Below, one piece after another: positions 1 to 7,423 of a stretch of 64,000 bases of DNA (positions are counted from its first letter, which is position 1; each line of letters starts with the position of its first letter). The stretch covers positions 1 through 64,000 of the forward strand of contig NZ_JBDPLZ010000001.1 in NCBI RefSeq assembly GCF_039871655.1, read 5' to 3'. The stretch is from Actinocorallia sp039871655. GTDB taxonomy: Bacteria; Actinomycetota; Actinomycetes; Streptosporangiales; Streptosporangiaceae. The notes beneath the pieces are model-generated. The model had not been told where the DNA came from. It made no database searches and worked only from the letters and a program-made list of their open reading frames with translations. Both the position numbers and the translations under genes were made by a program.

Positions 1-120
1 TTGCTCACGTGTTACTCACCCGTTCGCCGCTCGAGTACCCCGAAGGGCCTTTCCGCTCGACTTGCATGTGTTAAGCACGCCGCCAGCGTTCGTCCTGAGC
101 CAGGATCAAACTCTCCATTA
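1..120 (-). rRNA. rrs: 16S ribosomal RNA, 5' end only
   Basis: The complement of the first ~120 bases contains the universal 16S 5' block (GAGTTTGATCCTGGCTCAG, at about 94-113 on the complementary strand), followed by the conserved stretch leading to 'AACACATGCAAGTCGA' and 'GGGTGAGTAACACGTG'. The gene is transcribed leftwards and continues beyond base 1. The mature 5' end is estimated near 118-121 and is not exact. Seen directly; the assignment is secure. Confidence 0.97.
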
Positions 121-345
121 AGGTCCAACGACCCCCGGGAAACCCGGAAGCCAAACCCATGGTGTTGACACTGGCAAGAACAAGGTCTTGGCTGACCTTG
201 CATCTGCCTCAAAGGTTCCTCTTGACGAGGATGACCAGAACCACAGGTCCTGGCCGTTATTTCGGCACTGACTTTTAGCACGCTGTTGAGTTCTCAAGAA
301 ACGGACTCGCTCTTTCGTCCACCCTTTCGGGCTTCCTCCGGAGCA
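121..345 (-). other. 16S rRNA leader (pre-rRNA 5' spacer)
   Basis: Non-coding stretch between the rRNA promoters and the 16S start. On the minus strand, 268-301 reads TTCTTGAGAACTCAACAGC followed by a run of A's, the motif found upstream of 16S genes in many actinobacteria and thought to contribute to antitermination and RNase III processing. No protein-coding gene is credible here. The role is from known rRNA operons, the motif is seen. Confidence 0.7.
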
Positions 346-353
346 ACCCTTCC

Positions 354-381
354 AATTTATCAGGCCGTTTCAGCCTGTCAA
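354..381 (-). promoter_or_regulatory. proximal rRNA promoter
   Basis: Read on the minus strand: -35 TTGACA (complement of 376-381), a 16-nt spacer, then -10 TAAATT (complement of 354-359). This is a near-consensus housekeeping sigma promoter facing the 16S gene. Confidence 0.75.
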
Positions 382-441
382 ATCCGCTCTTTCGAGCCGA
401 TCTGCGTTGGGAGGTTTCGGTCTTCCGACCGACGAGTGTCG

Positions 442-470
442 ACTGTACGGCACCTCGCAAGATCCGTCAA
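442..470 (-). promoter_or_regulatory. distal rRNA promoter
   Basis: Read on the minus strand: -35 TTGACG (complement of 465-470), a 17-nt spacer and -10 TACAGT (complement of 442-447). With the proximal promoter about 90 bp downstream it forms a tandem array, as is usual for actinobacterial rrn operons. The remaining bases 471-635 show no convincing gene or third promoter. Confidence 0.75.
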
Positions 471-635
471 ACCGAGGTTCCTGCCCTCTGCTGAGAGTCC
501 TCAAACCTTCCGAAGCCCTCCGGCTCGTCCTCTACACCTCAGTCAACCTCCAAAGCCCCGCGAAGCACACCAAAGCAGGGTCTTCTCTCGGAAGAGTCAC
601 CTTGCCCGTCTCCACCTGCGGGAGTCCCCGCCGCC

Positions 636-1139
636 ATGGTCGACAGCGGCCTGACGGGCTGGTGGAACGGCTACTTCGCCGGCCGGGCCGCCCCGCTGGG
701 CCGGGTGACCGCGCCCGTGGTCACCTCGTTGTTCTTCGTCGTCGCCGCGACGAAGCGGGGTCTGACCGGTCTGCAGGCGAGCGTCACCCATGTCGCCACC
801 GGCAAGGTGCGGCGGGATTCCGTCCAGACGACGCGCGGCTGGAGCGACGGGGAGTGGGAGGCCGCTGAGGCGGAGCTGACGGACCGCGGGATCCTCGACG
901 GCTCGGGCGTTTTGACCGCCCGGGGCGTCGCCCTCCGGAACGAGGTGGAGGAGGCGACCGACCGCCTGGCGGCCCGAGCGCCCGTCGCTCCAGGGGATCC
1001 TTCCCTGGTGCTGCGGGTGCTGAGGGTTCTGGCGCAGGACGTCCGCGACGATCCTTCGTTCCCGGCCTCCACCCCGATAGGGGTCCCGCAGCCCATGCCC
1101 GCGGGATGGCCCGGAGAAGCGGAAAGGCCCCGCCTCTGA
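636..1139 (+). pseudogene. SalK/SCO6745-family remnant (truncated, internally deleted)
   Basis: The N terminus GWWNGYFAGRAAPLG and the C-terminal part (GLTGLQASVTHVATGK, TTRGWSDGEWEAAEAEL, ALRNEVEEATDRLA) match the SCO6745/SalK family of helix-turn-helix-like proteins. In intact members these blocks are separated by well over 100 residues and preceded by about 40 residues. Here they are joined after 'VVTSLFF', and the front end is missing. The last ~50 codons run unrelated sequence into the tRNA-Ala terminator. I read it as a decayed gene with an internal deletion; it could still be translated as a 167-residue protein. It sits between the rRNA promoters and tRNA-Ala, with no operon partner. 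Family recall is from memory; deletion is inferred from the missing middle. Confidence 0.6.
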
Positions 1140-1155
1140 CGAGGCGGGGCCTTTC
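1122..1155 (-). terminator. tRNA-Ala terminator hairpin
   Basis: Perfect 15-bp stem (1122-1136 with 1141-1155) around a TGAC loop, lying 9 nt past the 3' end of the upstream tRNA-Ala gene. It is GC-rich with short A/T edges on both sides, so it could act in both directions. Confidence 0.8.
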
Positions 1156-1163
1156 CCCGAAAG

Positions 1164-1236
1164 TGGAGCTATGGGGATTCGAACCCCAGACCTCCTCCAT
1201 GCCATGGAGGCGCGCTACCAACTGCGCTATAGCCCC
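1164..1236 (-). tRNA. tRNA-Ala(GGC), copy 1
   Basis: The complement folds as a full cloverleaf: acceptor GGGGCTA/TAGCTCC, D arm GCGC/GCGC, anticodon arm CCTCC-ATGGCAT-GGAGG with anticodon GGC, and T arm TGGGG-TTCGAAT-CCCCA. Discriminator base is A; CCA is not encoded. It is identical to the copy at 2403-2475. Confidence 0.97.
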
Positions 1237-1326
1237 GCCGCCGAGTTCATCTCCCGGCAACGAGGTGAGAGCTTACAGGGGTCCGGCCTTCAGCGCGAAT
1301 CGACGCCTCCATCGTCTAATCATTGC

Positions 1327-1336
1327 CTTATATAAG
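1327..1336. promoter_or_regulatory. palindromic operator over the -10 of the ArsR-SRPBCC operon
   Basis: CTTATATAAG is a perfect 10-bp palindrome and contains a TATAAG -10-like box 23 bp before the GTG start of the ArsR gene. AT-rich dyads overlapping the -10 are typical ArsR-family operators, so autorepression is a reasonable inference. The -35 is weak. Confidence 0.5.
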
Positions 1337-1358
1337 CCGATGCCTATACGGTGATCTC

Positions 1359-1721
1359 GTGCATGCGTTCGAAGTACTCGGCGATCCGGTCCGCCGCCGC
1401 ATCCTGGAGCTCCTGGCCGACGGGGAACTGGCCTCCGGCCAGGTCTGCGCGGTGATCCAGGAGGAGTTCGGCATCTCCCAGCCGGCGGTCTCCCAGCATC
1501 TGCGGGTCCTTCGGGACTCGGGTTTCGCCGACGTGCGGGCCGAGGGGGCGCGGCGCCTGTACGCGGTGAACTCCGCCCCCCTCGCCGAAGTGGACGAGTG
1601 GCTGAACAGGTTCCGTCGCTTCTGGACCCCGCACCTGGACGCGCTGGCGACCGAGCTGGCCAGAGGCGCACGTGAGCGCAGGCTGCGACAAGACGAGCAG
1701 GACGAGAGGAAATCCCCATGA
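1359..1721 (+). CDS. ArsR-family winged-helix repressor
   Basis: About 120 residues with the usual ArsR opening (FEVLGDPVRRRILELLADGE) and a recognition-helix segment (ISQPAVSQHLRVLRDSGF) followed by the wing (VRAEGARRLYAVN). It has no CxC metal-binding motif, so it belongs with the non-metal ArsR regulators commonly paired with SRPBCC proteins. The GTG at 1359 is chosen because it starts the conserved domain; an in-frame TTG at 1323 would place the operator inside the gene. The ribosome-binding site is poor and the mRNA leader would be very short. The stop overlaps the ATG of the next gene (ATGA), indicating translational coupling. It probably represses its own two-gene operon in response to an unknown signal. 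Confidence 0.88.
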   Translation: MHAFEVLGDPVRRRILELLADGELASGQVCAVIQEEFGISQPAVSQHLRVLRDSGFADVRAEGARRLYAVNSAPLAEVDEWLNRFRRFWTPHLDALATELARGARERRLRQDEQDERKSP

Positions 1722-2344
1722 TCGATGTCACCCATCAGCTCAACTCGGTCCGCCGCCAGGTGGGCACCCGGGTCCTGGAGCCCGGCCAGGCCCGGATCAT
1801 CACCATCAGCCAGACCTACGCCGCGGACCTGGAGGACGTCTGGGACGCCTGTACCAGCGCCGAGCGCATCCCCCGCTGGTTCATGCCCGTGACCGGCGAG
1901 CTCAAGGTCGGCGGACGCTACCAGCTGGAGGGCAACGCGGGCGGAGTCGTCGAGTCCTGTGAGCCGCCCCGGTCCTTCCGCGCCACCTGGGAGTACGGCG
2001 GCGACATCAGCTGGATCGAGCTGACCCTCACCCCCGAGGGCGACGGCACCCGGTTCGAGCTGTGCCACATCGCCCACGTGGACGACGAGCGCTGGGCGGA
2101 GTTCGGTCCCGGTGCTGTGGGCGTCGGCTGGGACTCGGCCCTGCTGGGGCTGTCGATCCACCTGTCCGGCGGGGAGCCGCTGGACCCGGCCGAGGCCATG
2201 GCCTGGTCGGTGTCACCCGAAGGCCGCCGATTCATGGCCGAGAGCAGCGAACTGTGGGGCGCGGCCAACGCGGCGAGCGGCGTCCCCGAGGCGGAGGCGA
2301 AGGCACAGGCCGAGCGGACCACCGCCGCCTACACCGCGATCTGA
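1718..2344 (+). CDS. SRPBCC (AHSA1-type) domain protein
   Basis: A 208-residue protein of the START/Bet v1-like SRPBCC fold, AHSA1 branch. Recognisable parts are the early strand-helix block (YAADLEDVWDACTSAERIPRWFMP), the conserved GELKVGGRYQLEG turn and the helical C terminus (VGWDSALLGLSIHLSG). These proteins form a deep hydrophobic ligand pocket; the ligand cannot be read from the sequence. It is translationally coupled to the upstream ArsR gene, an arrangement seen throughout actinobacteria, and ends 24 bp before a bidirectional terminator. Function beyond the fold is unknown. Confidence 0.88.
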   Translation: MIDVTHQLNSVRRQVGTRVLEPGQARIITISQTYAADLEDVWDACTSAERIPRWFMPVTGELKVGGRYQLEGNAGGVVESCEPPRSFRATWEYGGDISWIELTLTPEGDGTRFELCHIAHVDDERWAEFGPGAVGVGWDSALLGLSIHLSGGEPLDPAEAMAWSVSPEGRRFMAESSELWGAANAASGVPEAEAKAQAERTTAAYTAI

Positions 2345-2368
2345 CGTCCACGAACCCCGGAACGCCGA

Positions 2369-2396
2369 AGGCCCGTGATCCGAAGATCACGGGCCT
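2369..2396. terminator. bidirectional terminator between SRPBCC gene and tRNA-Ala
   Basis: Perfect 12-bp stem (2369-2380 with 2385-2396) with a CGAA tetraloop. It lies between the convergent SRPBCC gene and tRNA-Ala copy 2 and can serve both. Confidence 0.8.
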
Positions 2397-2402
2397 GATC
2401 GG

Positions 2403-2475
2403 TGGAGCTATGGGGATTCGAACCCCAGACCTCCTCCATGCCATGGAGGCGCGCTACCAACTGCGCTATAGCCCC
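2403..2475 (-). tRNA. tRNA-Ala(GGC), copy 2
   Basis: Base-for-base identical to the copy at 1164-1236, with the same GGC anticodon and A discriminator and no encoded CCA. The identity extends only a base or two beyond each end of the tRNA, so the two copies form a 76-bp direct repeat bracketing the ArsR-SRPBCC pair. Confidence 0.97.
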
Positions 2476-2551
2476 GCAACTGGTGGACTTTCATCCCCAG
2501 CGCCCGATCAGTGTATCTGACTCCCGGGAGGAGTTCGAACCGGTTGGGGGG

Positions 2552-3172
2552 TCAGGCGCGGTCGTCGCTGAGCACCGGTTCGGGAAGGGTCCCGGCGTTG
2601 TGGTCGATCAGCCGCCAGCCGTGGCGGCCCTCGGCCAGCACGGACCAGCAGCAGTTCGACAGGCCGCCGATGCGCTCCCAGAACTCCTCGGGCAGGCCGA
2701 GCAGGTAGCACATGCCGAGCCTGAGGGCGGCGCCGTGGGAGGCCACGACGAGCAGCCCGCCGTCCTCCAGGCCGCTGACGGCGCGCTCCAGCGCCCCGCC
2801 GACCCGTTTGGCGACCTCGGCGCTGGTCTCTCCGCCGGGCGGCTGCCAGATGGCGTGCTCGGCGGGGTAGCGGGCGCGGATCTCGGCTCCGGTGAGGCCC
2901 TCCCACTCGCCGCCGTCCCGCTCGATGAGGTCGGGGTCGTAGGCGATGGGCAGCCCGGTGCGGACGGCCAGGGCCTGGCCGGTGCGGGCCGCGCGCTGCA
3001 GCGGAGAGGCGATCAGCGCGGTGGGTTCGAGCGCGGCCAGGAGCAGGGCCGCGCGTTCGGCCTGCGCGACCCCGACCTCGTCCAGAGGGATGTCCGTCTT
3101 GCCCTGGAAGCGGTTCTCGAGGTTCCAGGAGGTGCGGCCGTGCCGCCAGAGAACGAGCCTGCGTCTGCTCAC
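2552..3172 (-). CDS. histidine phosphatase family protein
   Basis: A 206-residue member of the phosphoglycerate mutase-like histidine phosphatase superfamily. The catalytic RHG motif (LVLWRHGRTSWN) is at residues 6-17, with the conserved second-site arginine (ASPLQRAARTGQAL), the acidic block ERDGGEWEG and the second catalytic histidine in VVASHGAAL. The GTG start overlaps the TGA of rsfS (GTGA), so it is translationally coupled. In actinobacteria this gene habitually follows nadD-rsfS; its substrate is not known, and annotations as glucosyl-3-phosphoglycerate phosphatase in relatives are only suggestive here. Confidence 0.92.
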   Translation of the reverse strand: MSRRRLVLWRHGRTSWNLENRFQGKTDIPLDEVGVAQAERAALLLAALEPTALIASPLQRAARTGQALAVRTGLPIAYDPDLIERDGGEWEGLTGAEIRARYPAEHAIWQPPGGETSAEVAKRVGGALERAVSGLEDGGLLVVASHGAALRLGMCYLLGLPEEFWERIGGLSNCCWSVLAEGRHGWRLIDHNAGTLPEPVLSDDRA

Positions 3173-3570
3173 GCGGTGCCCCTGGCGCGCTGGGCCATGT
3201 GGGCGTTGATGTCCGCGGGCAGTTCGACCGGCGGGCAGTCCTTCCACAGCCGTTCCAGCGCGTAGAAGGCGCGTTCTTCCTCGTGCTGGACGTGCACGAT
3301 CACGTCGATGTAGTCGAGGAGCACCCAGCGGCCCTCCCGCTGGCCCTCGCGGCGGACCGGCTTGGCTCCGGCCTCCTCGCGCAGGCGCTTCTCCACCTCC
3401 TCGACGATGGCCTGGACCTGACGGTCATTGGTGCCGGAGCAGAGCAGGAAGGCGTCAGTGATCACCAGCTGCTCGCTCACGTCGTAAGCGATGATGTCGT
3501 CGGCCAGCTTGTCGGCCGCCGCTTCTGCGGCGAGCCTGACCAGCTGGACGGCTCTTTCGGATGCGGTCAC
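3169..3570 (-). CDS. rsfS: ribosome silencing factor RsfS
   Basis: A 133-residue RsfS/Iojap protein, which binds ribosomal protein L14 and blocks joining of the 30S and 50S subunits when nutrients are scarce. Conserved parts include the DVSEQLVITDAFLLCSGTND core, the basic REGQREGRWVLLDYIDVIVHV strand and the FYALERLW helix. The GTG at 3570 is preferred because the domain begins there and GAGAGGGA lies 13 nt upstream; an ATG at 3597 is an alternative adding nine residues. The usual partner nadD is displaced 3.2 kb upstream by two plus-strand genes. It overlaps the downstream phosphatase by 4 bp. Confidence 0.95.
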   Translation of the reverse strand: MTASERAVQLVRLAAEAAADKLADDIIAYDVSEQLVITDAFLLCSGTNDRQVQAIVEEVEKRLREEAGAKPVRREGQREGRWVLLDYIDVIVHVQHEEERAFYALERLWKDCPPVELPADINAHMAQRARGTA

Positions 3571-3676
3571 GAAGTCGTGATCCCTCTCGTAGCCCATGCT
3601 GCCGGTCTCAGCGTATCCGTCCGGGTGCCGGTTGGCCGAACGAGTAACGGTCCCCGGCCTGGGTAGGGCAGGGAAC

Positions 3677-4573
3677 ATGCTGGGACTACCCGAGACGACG
3701 AAGGCCTGCCTGTTCGATCTCGACGGTGTCCTGACGGATACCGCAGTGCTGCACACCGCGGCCTGGAAGACGATGTTCGACCCGTTCCTGGCCTCTCGGG
3801 GCGAGGCCCCCTTCGATCCGGTCAAGGACTACGGGCAGTACGTCGACGGCAGGAAGCGCGAGGACGGGGTCAGGACGTTCCTGATCTCCCGGGGGATCGC
3901 CCTGCCCGAGGGCGGTCCGGACGACCCTCCGCAGGCCGAGACGGTCCACGGCCTCGCCGCCCGCAAGAACACCCTCCTTCTCGAGTTGATCTCCGAGCGG
4001 GGGGTGAAGGTCTTCCCCGGGTCGGTGGAGTACGTCCGGGCGGTGCGGGCGGCCGGAATGCACACCGCGGTGGTCTCCTCCAGCGCCAACACCGTCCAGG
4101 TGCTGCAGGCGGCCGGGATCAGCGGTCTCTTCGACGCCCGGATCGACGGGGTGGTCGCCCGCAAGCGCAGGCTCCCGGGCAAACCCGAGCCCGACACCTT
4201 CCTGGCCGGCGCCGCGGCGGTCGACGTCCCCGCCGGGTTCTGCGCGGTCTTCGAGGACGCCCTCGCCGGGGTGGAGGCGGGGCGGGCCGGCCGGTTCGGC
4301 ACCGTCGTCGGGGTCGACCGGATACAGGACGGCTTCCACGGGCCGGCGTTGAAGGCGCACGGCGCCGATCTGGTGGTCAACGACCTGGCGGAACTGCTGG
4401 AGCGATTATGGCCATTCCCTACGAGGTGGATCCCTGGCAGATCAGGGAGACCACGCTGGACCTCGACCGGCTCGCGCAGACCGAGTCCGTCTTCGCCCTT
4501 TCCAACGGGCACATCGGGGTGCGCGGCAATCTGGACGAGGGGGAGCCGCACGGGCTGCCCGGCACCTATCTGA
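3677..4573 (+). CDS. HAD beta-phosphoglucomutase family hydrolase, C-terminally extended
   Basis: The first ~240 residues are a beta-phosphoglucomutase-type HAD protein: DxD nucleophile FDLDGVLTDT (D14, D16), the SSSANT motif II region, lysine in RLPGKPEPDTFL and VFEDALAGVEAG motif IV. It would convert the beta-glucose 1-phosphate released by the neighbouring GH65 phosphorylase into glucose 6-phosphate. The open frame does not stop at the domain end but continues 56 codons into the GH65 gene, giving an Arg/Pro/Ser-rich tail that is simply the other frame of that gene. The codon just before the GH65 ATG is CGA (4403-4405), one transition away from TGA, so a stop loss (or a sequencing error) is likely. 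Start ATG 3677 follows AGGGCAGGGAAC. Confidence 0.88.
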   Translation: MLGLPETTKACLFDLDGVLTDTAVLHTAAWKTMFDPFLASRGEAPFDPVKDYGQYVDGRKREDGVRTFLISRGIALPEGGPDDPPQAETVHGLAARKNTLLLELISERGVKVFPGSVEYVRAVRAAGMHTAVVSSSANTVQVLQAAGISGLFDARIDGVVARKRRLPGKPEPDTFLAGAAAVDVPAGFCAVFEDALAGVEAGRAGRFGTVVGVDRIQDGFHGPALKAHGADLVVNDLAELLERLWPFPTRWIPGRSGRPRWTSTGSRRPSPSSPFPTGTSGCAAIWTRGSRTGCPAPI

Positions 4574-6780
4574 ACTCCATGTACGAGCTGAGGCCCCTGC
4601 CCTACGCCGAGGCGGGCTACGGTTATCCGGAGACCGGCGAGACCCTGATCAACATCACCAACGGCAAGATCATCCGCCTGCTGGTGGACGACGAGCCGTT
4701 GGACGTGCGGTTCGGGCGGTTGGACTCCCACGATCGGGTACTGGACCTGCGGGCGGGCACCCTCACCCGGACCATGCGGTGGTGCTCGCCGGCCGGTCCC
4801 ACGATCAAGATGACCTCGACCCGGCTGGTGTCGCTGACCCAGCGGTCGATCATGGCGATCTGCTACCAGCTCGAGCCGCTCGACTCCGAGGTGCAGCTGG
4901 TGATCCAGTCCGAGCTGGTGGCCAACGAGCCGCTGCCCTTCCTGGGAGCCGATCCGCGTACCGCGGCGATCCTGGAGTGTCCTCTGCGCGCCCTGGAGAA
5001 CCTGGCCAACAGCGACAGGATCGTCCTGGTGCACGAGACCAAGGGCAGCGGGCTGCGGATGGCCGCGGCGATGAGCCACGAGGTGGAGACCCCCGGCAAG
5101 AAGACAGTCGACGTGGAGGCCCAGGAGGACATCGGCCGGTACACGCTGGCCACCCGGCTCAAGCCCGGGGAGCGGCTGAAGCTGGTGAAGTACGTGGCTT
5201 ACGGCTGGTCCAGCCACCGGTCCCGTCCCGCGCTGCACGATCAGGTCGCCGCGGCGCTGGCGGGAGCCGAGCTGAACGGCTGGGACGGCCTGGTGACCGA
5301 GCAGCGCGCCTACCTGGACGAGTTCTGGCGGGGCGCGGACGTCGAGGTCGACGGCGACCCGGAGGTCCAGCAGGCCGTCCGGTTCGCCCTGTTCCACATC
5401 CTGCAGGCCGGTGCCAGGGCGGAGCGCCGGGTCATCTCGGCCAAAGGCCTGACGGGCCCCGGGTACGACGGGCACACCTTCTGGGACAGCGAGACGTTCG
5501 TCCTGCCCCCGCTCACCTACTCCGTCCCCGACGCGGCGGCCGACGCGCTGCGCTGGCGCTACTCGACGCTCCCGCAGGCGATGGCGCGCGCCACGCTGCT
5601 GGGCCTGAAGGGCGCGGCCTTCCCGTGGCGGACGATCAGCGGCGGGGAGTGCTCGGGGTACTGGCCGGCGGGCACCGCCGCGTTCCACATCAACGCCGAC
5701 ATCGCCGACGCCGTCAGCCGCTATCTGGACGCCACAGGCGACATGGACTTCGCCCGCGAGGTGGGAGTCGACCTGCTCGTCCACACGGCTCGGCTGTGGC
5801 GCGGCCTGGGGCACCACGACCTCGACGGCATGTTCCGCATCCACGGCGTCACCGGACCGGACGAATACACCGCGGTGGTGGACAACAACGTCTACACGAA
5901 CCTCATGGCGCAGAAGAACCTGCGCGCGGCGGCGGAGCTGGTGCTCTCCCTGCCGGACGAGGCCGACCGGCTGGAGGTGACGGCCGAGGAGGCCGCCTCC
6001 TGGCGCGACGCCGCCGACAAGATGCGCATTCCTTTCGACGACCGGCTCGGCGTCCACTCACAGAACGACGGGTTCACCGACGGCGCCCCCTGGGACTTCC
6101 GGCACACCCCGGGGGAGCATTACCCCCTTCTCCTGCACTACCCCTACTTCGACCTCTACCGCAAACAGGTCGTGAAGCAGGCGGACCTGGTACTGGCGAT
6201 GCACCTGTGCAGCGACGCGTTCACCGACGAGGAGAAGGAACGCAACTTCTGCTACTACGAGGCGATGACCGTACGGGACTCGTCCCTGTCGGCGCAGACG
6301 CAGGCCGTCATGGCCGCCGAGGTGGGCTATCTGGACCTGGCGCACGACTACCTCACCGAGACCTCCCTGATGGACCTGCGGGACCTGGAGCACAACACCA
6401 GGGACGGGCTGCACCTGGCCTCGCTGGCCGGGGCGTGGAACGCGCTGGTCGCCGGGTTCGGCGGACTGCGCCGGCACAAGGGACACCCGAGCTTCAAGCC
6501 CCGTATCCCCGAGACGCTGGTGCGGCTGGAGTTCCGGCTGCGCTACCGGGGATCCCTCATCAAGGTGACGGTGAACTCGCGGGAGGCGGTCTACGAGCTG
6601 GTGGAGGGGCCGCAACTGACGATCTTCCACCACGGGGAGGAGCATGTGCTGCGGGACACCCTGACCCGTCCGATCCCCAAGAAGGTGCCCACGCTTCCCC
6701 GTCCGGACCAGCCGGTCGGACGCGCCCCGCTCGGGCACCTGCAGCAGGTGCCCGAGCGGTACCGGATTCAGTCGCGGTAG
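4408..6780 (+). CDS. glycoside hydrolase family 65 disaccharide phosphorylase
   Basis: 790 residues, full length for GH65. It opens with the family block WQIRETTLDLDRLAQTESVF then FALSNGHIGVRGNLDEGEPHG, contains GHTFWDSETFVLPPL in the (alpha/alpha)6 barrel, and has the catalytic acid in TGPDEYTAVVDNNVYTN at Glu486, matching the position in maltose phosphorylase. The C-terminal jelly-roll (FRLRYRGSLIKVTV) is present. GH65 enzymes phosphorolyse alpha-linked glucose disaccharides (maltose, trehalose, kojibiose, nigerose) to beta-glucose 1-phosphate; which one cannot be decided here. The upstream HAD mutase completes the route to glucose 6-phosphate. The 3' end overlaps convergent nadD by 13 bp. 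Confidence 0.95.
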   Translation: MAIPYEVDPWQIRETTLDLDRLAQTESVFALSNGHIGVRGNLDEGEPHGLPGTYLNSMYELRPLPYAEAGYGYPETGETLINITNGKIIRLLVDDEPLDVRFGRLDSHDRVLDLRAGTLTRTMRWCSPAGPTIKMTSTRLVSLTQRSIMAICYQLEPLDSEVQLVIQSELVANEPLPFLGADPRTAAILECPLRALENLANSDRIVLVHETKGSGLRMAAAMSHEVETPGKKTVDVEAQEDIGRYTLATRLKPGERLKLVKYVAYGWSSHRSRPALHDQVAAALAGAELNGWDGLVTEQRAYLDEFWRGADVEVDGDPEVQQAVRFALFHILQAGARAERRVISAKGLTGPGYDGHTFWDSETFVLPPLTYSVPDAAADALRWRYSTLPQAMARATLLGLKGAAFPWRTISGGECSGYWPAGTAAFHINADIADAVSRYLDATGDMDFAREVGVDLLVHTARLWRGLGHHDLDGMFRIHGVTGPDEYTAVVDNNVYTNLMAQKNLRAAAELVLSLPDEADRLEVTAEEAASWRDAADKMRIPFDDRLGVHSQNDGFTDGAPWDFRHTPGEHYPLLLHYPYFDLYRKQVVKQADLVLAMHLCSDAFTDEEKERNFCYYEAMTVRDSSLSAQTQAVMAAEVGYLDLAHDYLTETSLMDLRDLEHNTRDGLHLASLAGAWNALVAGFGGLRRHKGHPSFKPRIPETLVRLEFRLRYRGSLIKVTVNSREAVYELVEGPQLTIFHHGEEHVLRDTLTRPIPKKVPTLPRPDQPVGRAPLGHLQQVPERYRIQSR

Positions 6781-7358
6781 AGCTCCCACTTGTTGATGTA
6801 CTGGACGATGCCGTCCGGCACCAGGTACCAGACGGGTTCTCCGGCCCTGACCCGGTCGCGCACCTCGGTGGAGGAGATGGCCAGCGCGGGGACCTCCACC
6901 AGATCCACCCGTCCTTCGGGCAGGCCGGGATCGGCCAGCACGTGTCCGGGCCGGGTGCAGCCGATGAACCTGGCGAGGTCGAACATCTTCTCGGCGTGGC
7001 GCCAGGTCAGCATCTGGCCCAGTGCGTCGGCCCCGGTGATGAAGAAGAGGTCGGTGCCGCTGCCGAGGAACTCGCGCATGTCCCGCAGCGTGTCGTAGGT
7101 GTAGGTCGGCCCGCTCCGGTCGATGTCCACCCGGCTCACCCGGAACCGGGGGTTGGAGGCGGTCGCGATGACCGTCATGAGGTACCGGTCCTCGGCTGCG
7201 GTGACCTTCTTGTCCGCCTTCTGCCAAGGCTGACCTGTGGGAACGAAGATGACCTCGTCCAGCCCGAAGAGATGTTGTACCTCGCTGGCCGCGACGAGGT
7301 GCCCGTGGTGGATCGGGTCGAACGTCCCGCCCATGATCCCTACCCGGCGCTCGCTCAT
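6768..7358 (-). CDS. nadD: nicotinate-nucleotide adenylyltransferase NadD
   Basis: A 196-residue nucleotidyltransferase that adenylates nicotinate mononucleotide in NAD synthesis. It has the GGTFDPIHHGHL motif (residues 10-21, with the HxGH signature), the substrate-binding TGQPWQK loop and the ISSTEVRDRV motif near the C terminus. Length is normal. In most actinomycetes it lies directly upstream of rsfS; here the HAD-GH65 pair separates them. Its stop codon lies inside the end of the convergent GH65 gene. Confidence 0.96.
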   Translation of the reverse strand: MSERRVGIMGGTFDPIHHGHLVAASEVQHLFGLDEVIFVPTGQPWQKADKKVTAAEDRYLMTVIATASNPRFRVSRVDIDRSGPTYTYDTLRDMREFLGSGTDLFFITGADALGQMLTWRHAEKMFDLARFIGCTRPGHVLADPGLPEGRVDLVEVPALAISSTEVRDRVRAGEPVWYLVPDGIVQYINKWELYRD

Positions 7359-7423
7359 GGTGACCTAGCCTAGGTGACCGCTTTTCCGGGAACCTGGCCA
7401 GGGGCCCTGATCGTCGGATTAGC

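Noticed and set aside
4779..7373. Long open frames antisense to or offset from GH65 and nadD (also similar ones over the metallophosphoesterase, proBA, obgE and rne)
   Set aside because: They are by-products of high third-position GC in the real genes: low-complexity Arg/Pro/Gly/Ala composition, no family motifs, and they lie wholly over genes with clear identity.
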